From assembly GCA_033964015.1 (NCBI GenBank), contig CM066915.1, positions 4,265,575 through 4,329,574 on the forward strand: a stretch of DNA of 64,000 nt, given 5' to 3'. Each line of letters starts with the position of its first letter. Positions within the stretch are counted from its first letter, which is position 1. The translations under genes and the position numbers were made by a program. Of this stretch, positions 24,101 through 34,603 are shown piece after piece. Under the pieces are notes generated by a model. That model was given only the letters and a program-made list of their open reading frames with translations, was not told the origin of the DNA and did no database searches. The stretch is from Scolanthus callimorphus (taxonomy: Eukaryota; Cnidaria; Anthozoa; Actiniaria; Edwardsiidae).

Positions 24101-24615
24101 CTGCAAGGGTCCACATGACTAATGTCATGAGGGAATATGTGACACAGAACAAATGCAAACGTGAAGCAATTTTGAGCTATTTTGGGTTCCAAGTTCCCAA
24201 GAGAAACCTTCCAATGCATACTTGTTGCGACTACTGCAAAACATTTTGTGACTGTGATGACTGCATTATTGATGCAGCATCTGAATCAGAAGTTTCTCTT
24301 TTGGCTAATAATGCGAGCACCACCCTAAGCATATCCCAAGTAGATGAAGTAACTAATAAGGGGTTACCTAAGGATAAAAAACAGTCCCTTTTGGATAGGC
24401 TTCATGAGTACAGATTATCACTGCATGGCACTGGCAGGTCTTGTGTTGGAGGAGTTTCATTGGCTACAGGATTCAGCATAGAGCTAATGGAGTCAATTGT
24501 AGATAATGCAAATTCCATTTCCTCAGTTGAGGACATTATTACAGAATATCCTGTGTTTTGTGCAGATCGATTTATGGCATTCTTCAGGAAATTATTTAAT
24601 AGATTAAATCAATGA
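21178..24615 (+). CDS. RecQ-family ATP-dependent DNA helicase (transposon-borne), two exons
   Basis: Exons are 21178-21707 and 23445-24615, joined GT-AG in phase 2 (G/GTAAGT donor, TTAAACAG acceptor), giving 566 residues. The start is in CCAACATGGCGG. Superfamily 2 motifs occur in order: Q-motif region LKEQQ (27-31), Walker A TGYGKS (51-56), Ia ISPLNALIEDQ (95-105), DEAH (169-172), TATAT (203-207), motif V TIAFGIGVDI (342-351) and motif VI QEAGRCGRDG (371-380). RecQ usually has QxxGRAGRDG; here a Cys replaces Ala. A cysteine-rich cluster (437-450) resembles the RecQ zinc-binding subdomain. No HRDC domain was seen. RecQ enzymes unwind DNA 3' to 5'. Here the gene sits inside a transposon and converges with a transposase-like gene, so a role in element mobility or repair of excision sites is inferred. 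An AATAAA lies at about 25059. Confidence 0.92.
21882..22335. mobile_element. Foldback MITEs in the helicase intron
   Basis: ACACCTTATTC.AAAATGGC at 21882 is mirrored by GCCATTTTTGAATAAGGTGT ending at 22037. Next, ACAATTAGTCGCCTCAGGCT at 22047 is mirrored to 22148. TAGTATAATTACCCAAGCT at 22155 is mirrored by AGCTTGAGTAATTATACTA ending at 22335. These are two or three adjacent or nested palindromic elements. All lie within the intron and do not touch the splice sites. Confidence 0.75.
23171..23294. mobile_element. 124-bp hairpin MITE with GGGGGTACA direct repeats
   Basis: Both halves pair over about 50 bp (GCATTTTGCTGGCTGAGGTT against AACCTCAGCCAGCAAAATGC). The ends hold CTAGCAGAAGCCTC and GAGGCCTCTGCTAG. 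GGGGGTACA lies on both sides (23162-23170, 23295-23303), consistent with an 8-9-bp target duplication of hAT type. Located in the helicase intron. Confidence 0.75.
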
Positions 24616-26327
24616 CAACTATTTGTTTGCACACTTAGGATTTCAAACTGCAAGGTGTACCATTATTTCCAAAGCCATGTGACCCACACCAAACTGTACT
24701 GTAGCTATATGAGTGGGTGTTTCCTTTTAGAAATTCTGTCCCTGGTGGGGTATTGATTTTCCTGTAATCACACATTAATCTTCTTTGCCTGTTACAAGCT
24801 GTTTTTTTTGTGTGGCTGATCTTTTATGAAAGAACTTTGGTCAATAATTGTCAAGTTTGACGGTGATAGGTTGTGCTGAAACTACTGTAGTGTTATGGCT
24901 GCTATGCTGCAACCATGTGTAATGCCATGACATTTTATAGAATTCACCATTGTCTAATATTATGGTAGTCATTTGCCTGTGGATTAGTTATAATAATATA
25001 TAATATAATAATATATAATAATATATAATAATATGAATTGATATTGTTAATTCCAGAAAATAAATCATACCTCCTCCTAGGAGGAAACTGGATATTCCAA
25101 GGGAGGGGGGTCAATCTGCCTGATTTTCCAGGGAGTATTAAAGATGCTATTTTCCATACAAACACTGTATTTTTCTTTTAGAAATTCCAGGGGGCATGGA
25201 TTTTTTCTGGAATTACACATTAACTGACGGCTAAGAGGATTCTTCAATCAGATGAGCCTTTTCCACCACTAGCTTACTACAACAATTTTCCAATCTCCAT
25301 AGCTCATACAAATGTACTTTTAAGGGGTTACCTGTGTCCTGATTAATATTTGTATTTAGAAAAAAGCACATGTTACTGTTTTAATTTATACTTTTCATGA
25401 TGCGCTGAGTACTTGGACAGTGTTCCTTGGTTATGGGTACATGTAGATCTAGGGATGATGAAGAGATTTCCCCCCATACATTCTTAGTACAGTATCATTT
25501 TCTTGTAAAAAATATTCCTTTAAAATTCTGGATCAGGCCTTGTTTGCCATTTTTGATTAGGAACAAATTGACCTTTCAACTGAAATCATGGCTCATATTA
25601 GTGCCGAAATAATAATGTCTTCCAAAGTGCAGGCAATGAAGGAAATATCCATACCCTCATCACCAAAGGGTGCTTTGGTATGACCCCACACCCCTCCAAA
25701 ACCCCCAAACATTTCTCAGGGCCACGCCTAGAAATTTTTTTGTACAGGGCAAACCTAAGTGCTCTTGGTAGTTGCCCTGGTGCTGCCTCCCTCCCTCTCC
25801 CACTAGATACAGCCAGTGATTTGTATGGCCGGAAACTCATGAGTATTGATTGTTGAGATATAGAACACATCATTGGGCAAGCTCAACCTCAGGAGTACAT
25901 AACCAGTGACAAAAAACAATGAACCCAGTTAAAAAAACTTGGTGGGATGTTAGCATTAGGGATGGAGCATTGGACAAGTGATGGGGGGTGACTAGTTTGG
26001 AAGATGAATTTTTTTTTTGTTTATCATGGTGGGTTATCTGGCAGATTTATCTGAAATTTTCTAGGAAGAGTTTTTTTTATAATTATATTTTTGCTTTTGT
26101 CGAATTCCCCCATGACTTTTGTAATGGGCCATCCCTCAACCTGAGTAGTATGCAAGTGGTGGTTCTATACCAAACCCCAAAGCAACCTTGTGAATAGGGT
26201 GTATACACTACAATACCACAGTGCGTCAGTAAATGTGGAGGCTATAATACTGCAGTGCATCAATATTGCAGGCTATAATGCTGCAGTGTGTCAGTATATG
26301 TGTGGAGGCTATTATGGTAGAGGGTAG
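24616..26327. other. Spacer between the convergent transposon genes
   Basis: It holds an AT-rich TAATATA microsatellite (about 24988-25034), an AATAAA (25059) and a foldback-like block at 25080-25215 with GGGAGGGGGGTCAATCTG and CCATACAAACACTGTATTTT. Near 26210-26310 there are three units of a ~40-bp repeat containing GGCTATAATACTGCAGTG. No gene was seen. Confidence 0.6.
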
Positions 26328-29300
26328 TTACAGCTGAGGATCTTCAGTGTCACCCATTTCATCTGCCTCATCTTCTAATGCCGCATCCTCTTCTGCACCA
26401 GCGTCATCACAATTTGCAAGATTATCCCTCGCTAGCCTTCGTTTATGCCTATTCAGCCAGGTGTGCAGAAGGGCAGTGTCTAGCTGATCGAGTGGGCTTT
26501 TGGTGATAGTTGGGAAAGAGCGATGAGCTCTTCCAGGGTGATGCTCAAATGGCTTTATGCCATGTAGCAATGTTATCATCTCCCTGATGTCTTGGGTAGT
26601 GCTTGCCTTTGTATGTGATGCTGAGTCTGGTTGAACATTGCTTGTCTTGTCAAAGGATTGTATCACCTTGGATAGACCATAGGCAGCTGCACTGCTTCGC
26701 TCTACTGCCTTCAGTGACTTATTGCCACACAAGCCTCGTGGGATTACTTTGTATTGCTTGATGAGCATCTCCATACGGAGGTCATGTGCACAGTTTTTTC
26801 CTTCTCCTCCTTTTGTATTCACAAACTGGCCATGCAGAACACGGTGTGCCATTTGCTCAGTGTAAAGACCCTTTACATATGTGATGAGCCTCATAGCCTC
26901 ATAGGCATATTTCATGCCATTTGTGCGTGACCTAAAGTACAACATTAAGAGCTTCCAGTTTATGAGACTTCTTTCGCCATCACCCTCTTTTTCAGTGTCA
27001 TTTAATTGCATTAACATCATGCCTAACTGGATGCACTGTGATGCATAGTTCATTACTCTGTCATCTTGGTCAGATTTAATATCTGACATGGGAGATGGAA
27101 GCTTGGGTGTATTCCCCTCTCTTACTGTACCTACTGCCCTTTCTTGTGGAATTGCCAGATGCACACGTGGCCACAAAACTATGTTACCAACTTGGATAAC
27201 TCCTCTTGCAATTGGTTCGATGTATGATACAAGAACTGGGACAGATTGACAGGTTTGAGAATTTTCCACATTTAGAACTTTCCCAACGCCAAGAACATCA
27301 TAACCCGCAGGTGCTTTTGGACGTACCATAACAACAACTTCACCTGAAGGACAATAAAAGGATTTTGATCTTGGAAAGATCAATTTATACAATTTGAATT
27401 TTCAGGGATATTGTGTGTTACCAGAAAATTATTTTTACCCTCCCCAGAAAAGGTGTAGTGATTTGTATGAAAATTGAGTTTCCATTTTTTTCTATGGAGG
27501 GGTATCGAATATGTTTTCTGGAATACACAATTGTGGTTTGCAGATTTCAACAAACATCTAAGCTGGCATTTTGCAGTGATTGAAGAATAATATCCAAAAA
27601 CTCCATGGTAAGGTCACATCCATTTATCACCTGTATTTTATTGCTATGGAAGCCACTGTTATTGATACATAAACCATTGTTAATTTTTTTAATCAAAATC
27701 CACTGTGGTGGGTCCAATATGCAAATTATATTTACCAGCAGAGAGCCTAGATACAGTTGGAGTCCCAGTACTAGAAGTAGAAGTGGTAGGTGTCTGCTGC
27801 CTTTGGCCAGCTGCTTGGGTTTTTTGTTGCTGTTGCTCTCGCCAGCTTTTCTCTATGTCAAATTCAACTAGCACAAATTCTTCAACAAACTTTCCAATAG
27901 TATTCATAATGAATGCGTTCTTCTCTTCCTCACTGGCTCTTGGATCAACAACTTGAATCTTAGTTGGTTTTCCATCCAGGCTATCTAACCCTGCCCATGT
28001 CATGAAAGCAGAACACAAGTAGGCCTTTGTGGCACACAATGCAAGGTGCTCTGCACCCTGGTAGTTTTTCTTGACCTTGGTGTAGACATTAGTCATGTGC
28101 CATTGCTGGCGCAAATGATACAGAGTTCCAGGTTCACGACCACAAATGGCATCAGCTTTGTAGAGCTGTTCCCACATGTACTGTAAAGAAAAGAGTATTA
28201 AAAAGTTTTCCATTAGCAGTCAGCTTTCATTATGTTAGAAATACCACAGTAAAGGGTCTGTTCCAAATCTTTAGGGACAGAGATTATTTCAGAGATTCCA
28301 GCAATGCTTGGCCAAAAGTGTATATTGTTACTAAAAAGTTTAATACCTATTGCCTTTATTGTGGTGTGATTTTGAAGGTTCCCATGAAATAAATAATCAG
28401 TGGTACCTGTAGTCATGCCAAAAAATTCTCATGAAGACCCGAGAAACTGAATGTGTGGTTCCAAAAAATATCCATACCCCCTGACGGAAGGGTGTTGAAA
28501 AGTGACCCCCCAACCCATCTGGAATTTCCGAAGAAAAATACAGTATTTTGTATGGAAAAGGTCAGGTAAATTGACCCCCCCCCCCCCCCCCCCCCACCCC
28601 ATAATTTCTGGAAACACACAATTTCAAAGTCTAAAATAAATACAGGAATGTATATAGGATATCCATTGGCAAATATTTTTCATCCAACATTCTGTGAACT
28701 TTGAATTCTATTTCCTCAGGTTCCACGAGAAATGTTTGGCAGGATGATAACAGCTTATTACTTATATTCATACCTTTCAAAAAACACCACAACTAAATCA
28801 AAGGATTTGTTACTTTTTAGTAACAAGATTTTTGACTGCTTCATGTTCATATTGCTTGAAGTTCTAAAACAACTTGTCTTAATTGTCTGAATGAAGAAAC
28901 ACTTATACAATAATTCTCCTTTGTGTGACAGCCATAATTGTCTGCCAGTAAAGAGATTTTTGCTATACATTGGTGTTGAGATAATTCCAGGTGTTGAGTC
29001 CCCCCAGGTCTCCCCCCCCCCCCCCCCCCCCCCCAACACACACACACCTATGGAATTCCCAATCCCTCCTTTGGGGGAAGGGATTTTTTTTCTGGGACAC
29101 ACAAAAAATTGCCAGTGGTGCTTCCAGAGGCAGAGCGAGGTATACAAGGTTTGCTGATCCCTGGTAATTACTTTCATGGTGACCTGTTCTAGAATATGAG
29201 TTGTCTCTATTTTTGCCAGTTTTCTTGAAAAGATTATTTAAGATTGATGGATTCTCAAAGACTGTTACACCCAGGTAAAGGCCTGAATCCTCAACTCCTA

Positions 29301-32300
29301 GAGCAGCACATCCACTTACATTTTTTAGTGTAAGAAACACCAACACAACATTAATATTTACCCCTAAAAATGACTGCTTCGCATGCCAAAGTGTTGGATT
29401 CTCAATTTCATTCTCAAATCTGTCAGTACTGTTGTCACATCCAAGTCTGGTCTTTTTAGCTCCGGTTACTCTCTCCCGACCCAGCAGGTCCCCACTGAGA
29501 GGTACCTTCATATCTTTCAAGATTTGTTCTCTCTGAGCTGCAACTTGTTCTTCAGAAGCACCAGCTGGCAAGACTGGCTCATCATCTGGTATGCTTACTT
29601 TCATCAAGAAGTCTTGGATGTACTCCAGGTACTGACAGACATCCGCGTGCTTATTTTGATTGTATGGTACGATGGGAAGTCCTATGATTGTTGATTTCTC
29701 TGCCATCTCTTTTGAATACCTACATAATAAGAATAAAAATATCTGGGTTATACTGGTTTGAAATGACAGAAAGCACAATCCTTTTACCTTGATTAGCTGG
29801 GCTGGCTACAGAGAATACCCATATCACTTCACAATGGGCTGTTTCATATATCTGTTACCCCCTATTGAGGAATTTTGAAATTTCACAGTGGTCGCTGTGT
29901 TTGACGATGGAATTTCCATGGGGTTTTTGATTTTGACCCTCAGAATTTCCACAAGGTCTGTGATTTTGGCCCTGAAATTTCCACAGGGCCATTCATTTTA
30001 CCATGAATTTCCACAGGGTATTGATTTGCAACTGTGGAATTTCCACAGGCCCACAAGAGAATGATGGATTTCCATAGCAGTTGCTTCAAATTTCCACAGT
30101 GGTTGTGCAGGAGTCTGGAATTTCTACAGGGGTAGAGCAATTTTTGAAAATTTCCTCGATAGGGGGTACATTTTGGAACAGCCAATATTGATATCCATCA
30201 AACAGCGTAGCTAGGGTTGCATACCTATGTGGTATATGTAGTAAAACTTCACTGCTGACATGATTTAGACAGGAAAAGAATTCCACAAGTACTCTGGCCA
30301 CCAGAATTGTATAGTCCTCCTTCAGTTTAGTTAGCTCCTTCTTGCTCAGTAGGTAATTGATATTGTCAAAGTCTTTCATGATATCAGCCACGATTGGGTG
30401 GGTGCTGTTCAACTGGTCTGAGGGTACCCTATCAAATGTTGCAAAATGTCCTATCCAGTGCATATCAGAATTTCTATGGTTCTTAAGAATGATGTTGGCC
30501 AGAACTTTAAAGTCCAGATTGTCAAATACTAAGCGCACTTTTCTTCCAGCTTGAACCAGCTGACGAACCTCAGATACAACATCACCACCAACTCCATCCA
30601 TAATGCTCAGCAAACTTTCTCTAGTTTGGGTAACACCAATCTTGTTTAGTCTTTGGAATGTCTGAAATAATTTACATGCAGGCATTTTAAACTGGCTTGA
30701 AAATTACTAATCTCATATTAAATCAATGTCTATGGAGGGGGCCTCTCACCCAGCATTGGAGCTTCAAAAAGACAATTATTAAGATCAAAATACATTATTT
30801 TGTGTGGAATATATGGCATCATATCCCTTGAAAATCAGGCAAAGCGACTCCACAGAATCACCAGAATCCTGGAATTGGGCTGTCAATACTTGTCATGTTG
30901 GTATTTTGTGGCTGTTATTTATTCTTCATTAGGGAGAAGTGCAAAGGGAGATACAATAGGTAGAGAGATCTATTTGTGTTGCTACAGTGAATCTTTTTGC
31001 AGATGTAGCTATTTTAAATTCTAAGAATTTATTTCAATAATAAATTTGCTTTGATGTTTCACTTTTGTTTTTCAAAAGGGGGTTTGGGCCCTGCCCCACT
31101 TCATTCCTCTATATATACACCCTTTGGGTTTATATACCTTCTTGGATGCATGGCCCTCTCCAAGGACAACTGCATTTAATTTCTGCACCAAAGAAAGTTC
31201 TCTGTTTCTGTAAAGCAAGTGCATATAAATTTAATAACCCTATTTTTTCTCTAATTTTATTTTCTCACATTTATTTCAAAAGTCTGAGAGGGTACCTGGT
31301 ATTCATTAGCAAGGCATATGCAGTGCAAATTCTTGGGACCTGGCTTCCATCTGATTTTATGGCTGGTGCTGCTATAGCTGTCAGCATTTTCAACACATCA
31401 GGGGCCCTCTCCTTCATCTCAGTCAAAAGAGAAATCCATTCAAATTGGTGCAGATATTTCTGATCCTCTTTTTTCACTCTAAGGACTGATGGATTTTCTT
31501 TTCTACAAAGCACTTGGCACTGACTGCTGATCTTCTGTCTGATTATTGCTTTCACACAAGTACAGAGGAGTGGTATTTTCATAACTGCCTGGGCTATGTC
31601 AGGAGGTGCTGAGTCCATAATCTTTGAAATAAGCTGCTCTTTCTCTTCTGATGTAAGGATCTCTGTGGTCCCATTTTGGTTACTCATCTGTAGAATGGAA
31701 GGTTTTTATACATCAAGACAAGCAACATGCAAAGGGTAGATATAACAGGCTTTTTGCACTTACTGACTTTTGGGATGGTTCACATTTCAAAATACAATGA
31801 CGAGGGGCAAATTTTAATGCCTCTAAATTATAGGCACTATACTTGATATGGATCACTGTCCCCATCCCCCAACATGACCAGGATTTCCCCAAAACCAGTG
31901 CCAGTTCCCATGCTTACATGCAATCATCTTTGAGAGGCAACCAGAACTCAGAAACGGTCCCACCCTTAAGAACTTTAAACCTTCCTTGAAGGGAATTGTC
32001 AACCTTATATCAGACACTAGCCATTTTTTTTTTTTTTGGGGGGGGGGAATTCAAGAATGGGAGGGAGTGTGATATGACACATCCCTTCACTGGCTACACC
32101 ATTGGTTTAAAGTGAGATTTACATACCGAAGTTGTTAGGATCTTCACCCCTGCTTCCCTGTCCAAGTCCGCTTTATTCACTTCTTTTGGTTTTAGGAATT
32201 TCGGTAAGATTCGGGCAGATGTTTCTTGTGCTTGTCCATCATCGACGCTTTCTGTAATCTCTGAAGAATTCTCTGGAGTCGCACTTGCAAGAGGTTTTGG

Positions 32301-32783
32301 TACTATCGGAATATACCTAGAAGAAGAAGTTGTCGCGGCAAATCTAGCTGATAACTTCATCTTTGCGGGTGGACTCGAGGAAAGAGTTTGCCGAGACTTT
32401 TTCTTGGCGTGCGCTACAAGGGGCGAGATAACCGGACCCGACGGGCTTTCTTCGAGTTTTTTTCCTCTCTTGATTCGTACATCTGCAATGTTGGCTTGTT
32501 GTTTTTTATAAGAGTTCTTGCACATAGCTTTAAACTCTCTAAACATCTTAATTCGTCGGGAACATGGTCGGCAAACGTACTGCGATAGTCCGTCATTTTC
32601 TTGGGCTTTGGTCCCTGTAATATCTTCAAAATACTTTCTAATATCTTCTTGCTGGTTTTGCCCGAACAGCCACAAATGGTTATCGTACGGCGTCAAAATT
32701 TTATAACAACAACGACAAAACTTTGTTTTTGAAGCGCTCGCTGGTTTTGTTGGGGTTTTTTCAGCCATTTTATTTTGTAACAT
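26328..32783 (-). CDS. Zinc finger plus DUF6589-like (probable DDE transposase) protein, seven exons
   Basis: Exons in transcript order are 32783-32127, 31687-31296, 31207-31138, 30661-30225, 29719-29362, 28180-27736 and 27343-26328. All introns are GT-AG, and the phases join to 1125 codons including the stop. An in-frame ATG at 32768 has a better context (AAAATGG) and may be the real start. Residues 23-88 form a ZAD-like zinc finger (CRCC, then VCRPC and a later Cys). A basic linker follows. The core then shows VFDNLDF (Asp 420), HWIGHFATFDRV, PLSGDLLGRERV (Asp 596), LWHAKQSFLG, YMWEQLYK and HDLRMEMLIKQYK (Glu 978). This arrangement resembles DUF6589 proteins; the three acids as a DDE triad are inference. 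The C-terminus is very acidic. The gene starts about 220 bp inside the right inverted repeat. Likely role: binding and cutting the element ends. Confidence 0.85.
27408..27534. mobile_element. Small MITE in the last intron of the transposase-like gene
   Basis: ATTGTGTGTTACCAGAAAA at 27411 pairs with TTTTCTGGAATACACAAT near 27515. The interior has CCCTCCCC and GAGGGGTAT. Related termini appear near 28450-28622 (GTGTGGTTCC...GGAAACACACAATT) in another intron. Confidence 0.6.
28440..28625. mobile_element. MITE with poly-C core in an intron
   Basis: GAATGTGTGGTTCC.AAAAA opposes TTTCTGGAAACACACAATTT. Between them lie CCATACCCCCTGACGGAAGG, ATACAGTATTTTGTATGG and a C-run of about 22. Apparent glycine-rich frames here are artefacts of the homopolymer. 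Confidence 0.6.
29837..30183. mobile_element. Foldback element with internal GAATTTCCACAGG repeats
   Basis: The termini GGCTGTTTCATATATCTGTT with ACCCCCTATTGAGGAATTT and AAATTTCCTCGATAGGGGGT with ACATTTTGGAACAGCC are inverted matches. Inside, eight or so short units contain GAATTTCCACAGG, AAATTTCCACAG or a close variant. It sits in the intron between the fourth and fifth exons of the transposase-like gene. Confidence 0.7.
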
Positions 32784-32935
32784 TTATTTGTAACATTATT
32801 CTACATATTCTCTAAACGCGCGGCGCGTTGTGTTACTGGGCGGCAGAACACGTTTATTGTTCTATTCACTTCCGTTTCAATGGCGCATGCTCACTGAAGC
32901 AAAATCAGCAGCCAATCAGAATGGCCCCTCAATTG

Positions 32936-33000
32936 GATTATCCCAGAGCTCCATTTCTTGGCGCTGACCAAAAGAAATGCGGGCTCTGGGAACGAGATTG
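32936..33000. repeat. Right terminal inverted repeat of the RecQ transposon, probable promoter
   Basis: Inverted match to 21058-21122 with the same internal TCCCAGAGC/GCTCTGGGA hairpin. A CCAAT box (AGCCAATCAGA, near 32910) lies between it and the start of the minus-strand gene. Confidence 0.88.
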
Positions 33001-33009
33001 GTCGTGTTT
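33001..33009. repeat. Target site duplication, right copy (GTCGTGTTT)
   Basis: Identical to 21049-21057 and directly abuts the right inverted repeat. Confidence 0.88.
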
Positions 33010-34140
33010 ACGGCGGTCCACACTAACGCAAGTGCGCATGCGTTAATAAGAGCCTGCGATGGGTTGCCTTAATAATAATAATATTTATCTCTTATATTGC
33101 GCATTTTCTATGAATATAATCAAGCGCATTACAGCTAATATATACGTAGTTAAAAATAGTTGCCTTCTCACTGCGACGTTGAATGATATGTATGGGGCTT
33201 CACTCCGCGCCTTCGGCGAGGGGAATTCAGCTACTAGAACCTTTACACAATATTTGTAGTGCAAAGGGGGTGATCACCAAACGCACTCCCCTGGATCCGC
33301 CAATGATCTTGAGCGCTACTATTTGTCATATGACGGCCACGAGAAAGCAAGCACAGTTTTATCGACCTAATATATAGATTAAAAAAGGGGAGCCCCCAAT
33401 AAGATATGAATTTTTCTCCCTTTATTCGAAGATTGATAAATAATGACGTCCTCGATGACGTCACTACACGTGACTAAATTCTTGCATCCCCATATCCCCA
33501 AGCCAATTCTGGCTACAAGAGGTAAGAACTGAACAACAGAAATATCAAAAGCATTCCTCCTGATTCTCCTGTCATTTTCCCGGGTTTTTCACTGCAGAGC
33601 CATGTGTTTTTATTTTCGTGTGTCGGTTGTAAGGTAACATCTTTCTGTGGATAGATTGCACTTCGCTTTAACAGATTAGTTGAAGATATTTCGAGTTAAC
33701 AATCCTCCTTTGTAGTATGCAGTGCTTAAATTGATTTCCTTTTTATCCATTTACCACCCTAACCGATTGTAAACATTGTTAGAAAAGTTAGCTCTTTTAA
33801 TCTACATCCGAGCGGCTGGTCAAACCGCGCGTTTCGTTTCGTCTGTGAACTTAATTAAACTAAACACTACACGTCTAAAATTGCATCTCCAAAATTGCTC
33901 AAACAGCTTTACACCTCAAAGCAACTGAAATCATAGTCCATTGCAGTTTGATAAAACTGTATTTTTTTCGCTCAGAATTCAGAATGTATAGTAGTAAATA
34001 CTTTTTAAGCTTAACTCAAGTAGGAAGTCTGAATAGCATCTAGAAAAACACTTATTTACTTATCAGAAATGAAAATCAAAGTGTAAATCCAATTTCCCAA
34101 TCATTCAGAAAGTAAGCTAATAAACTTATGTTCTGACACT
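33010..34140. other. No recognisable gene
   Basis: A TAATAATAATATTTAT tract with TATTGCGCATTTTC...ATCAAGCGCATTA (33067-33137) looks like the tail of a LINE or SINE. TGACGTCCTCGATGACGTCA at 33442 with CACGTGAC resembles the double-CRE palindrome arrays elsewhere in the window. The rest is unremarkable. Confidence 0.45.
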
Positions 34141-34151
34141 TCCACATGAAG

Positions 34152-34603
34152 TTATGCTTTGTTTATCCCAAAAGTAACTAAAAGGAGAAGCTTCCATTTA
34201 ACTGAAAGGAAGGATTTTCATCACAAGAGGCCAATTTCTTAAACTTATACTCACTGTGCAATCTTTCCCCTGTAAATGTTTCTATGCTATACAATTCAGT
34301 GACACTTGTGTCTTTCAAAATGTTTCTGTACTTACAGAATCCTGCAATGTATATTTGAATTGAAAAAAAAATAAGTGACACAGTATGCTTTTGTTTATCC
34401 CAAAAGCAACTCAAAGGAGAATCCCATTTAACTGAAAGGAATGATTTTCTGTACAAAGGAGGTCAAAGTCTTACACTGTGTAATTTCCCCCTGCATATTT
34501 TTCTATTCTTAAATTCAGTGACACTAGTGTCTATCAAAATGTTTCTGTACTTACACAATCCTGCACTCTATATTTGAATTGTAAGAAAATAAGTGACATA
34601 TAA
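34152..34603. repeat. Tandem duplication, about 235-bp unit, two copies
   Basis: TATGCTTTGTTTATCCCAAA begins copy 1 near 34152 and recurs near 34385 as TATGCTTTTGTTTATCCC. Both copies run through CCATTTAACTGAAAGGAA, ATTCAGTGACACT.GTGTCT and TCAAAATGTTTCTGTACTTA to ATATTTGAATTG.AA..AAATAAGTGACA. They are about 85 percent alike and non-coding. Confidence 0.75.

Larger units (their letters stand above)
21058..33000. mobile_element. 11.9-kb TIR transposon with RecQ helicase and DUF6589-like transposase genes
   Basis: Both ends start CAATCTCGTTCCCAGAGCCC (21058 rightward, 33000 leftward) and stay alignable for 65 bp. The exact 9-mer GTCGTGTTT lies directly outside each end (21049-21057 and 33001-33009), which is a target site duplication. 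Two convergent multi-exon genes fill the element, a RecQ-like helicase on the plus strand and a zinc finger/DDE-like protein on the minus strand. Both are intact by splice phase. Introns and the intergenic spacer contain many small foldback elements. TSDs of 8-9 bp occur in hAT, MULE, Merlin, P and KDZ groups (established). I cannot place this element in one of them from sequence alone. Confidence 0.9.

Noticed and set aside
28413..29177. Open frames with long glycine or proline runs
   Set aside because: They are produced by C/G homopolymer tracts inside intronic MITEs of the minus-strand gene and overlap its introns.
30661..31296. Direct splicing of the second exon to the fourth exon in the transposase-like gene
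   Set aside because: The phases clash and give an early stop; including the 70-bp exon at 31138-31207 restores the frame and adds an expected-looking segment.
31065..31463. Plus-strand 132-codon frame
   Set aside because: It is the antisense shadow of the micro-exon and second exon of the minus-strand transposase-like gene.
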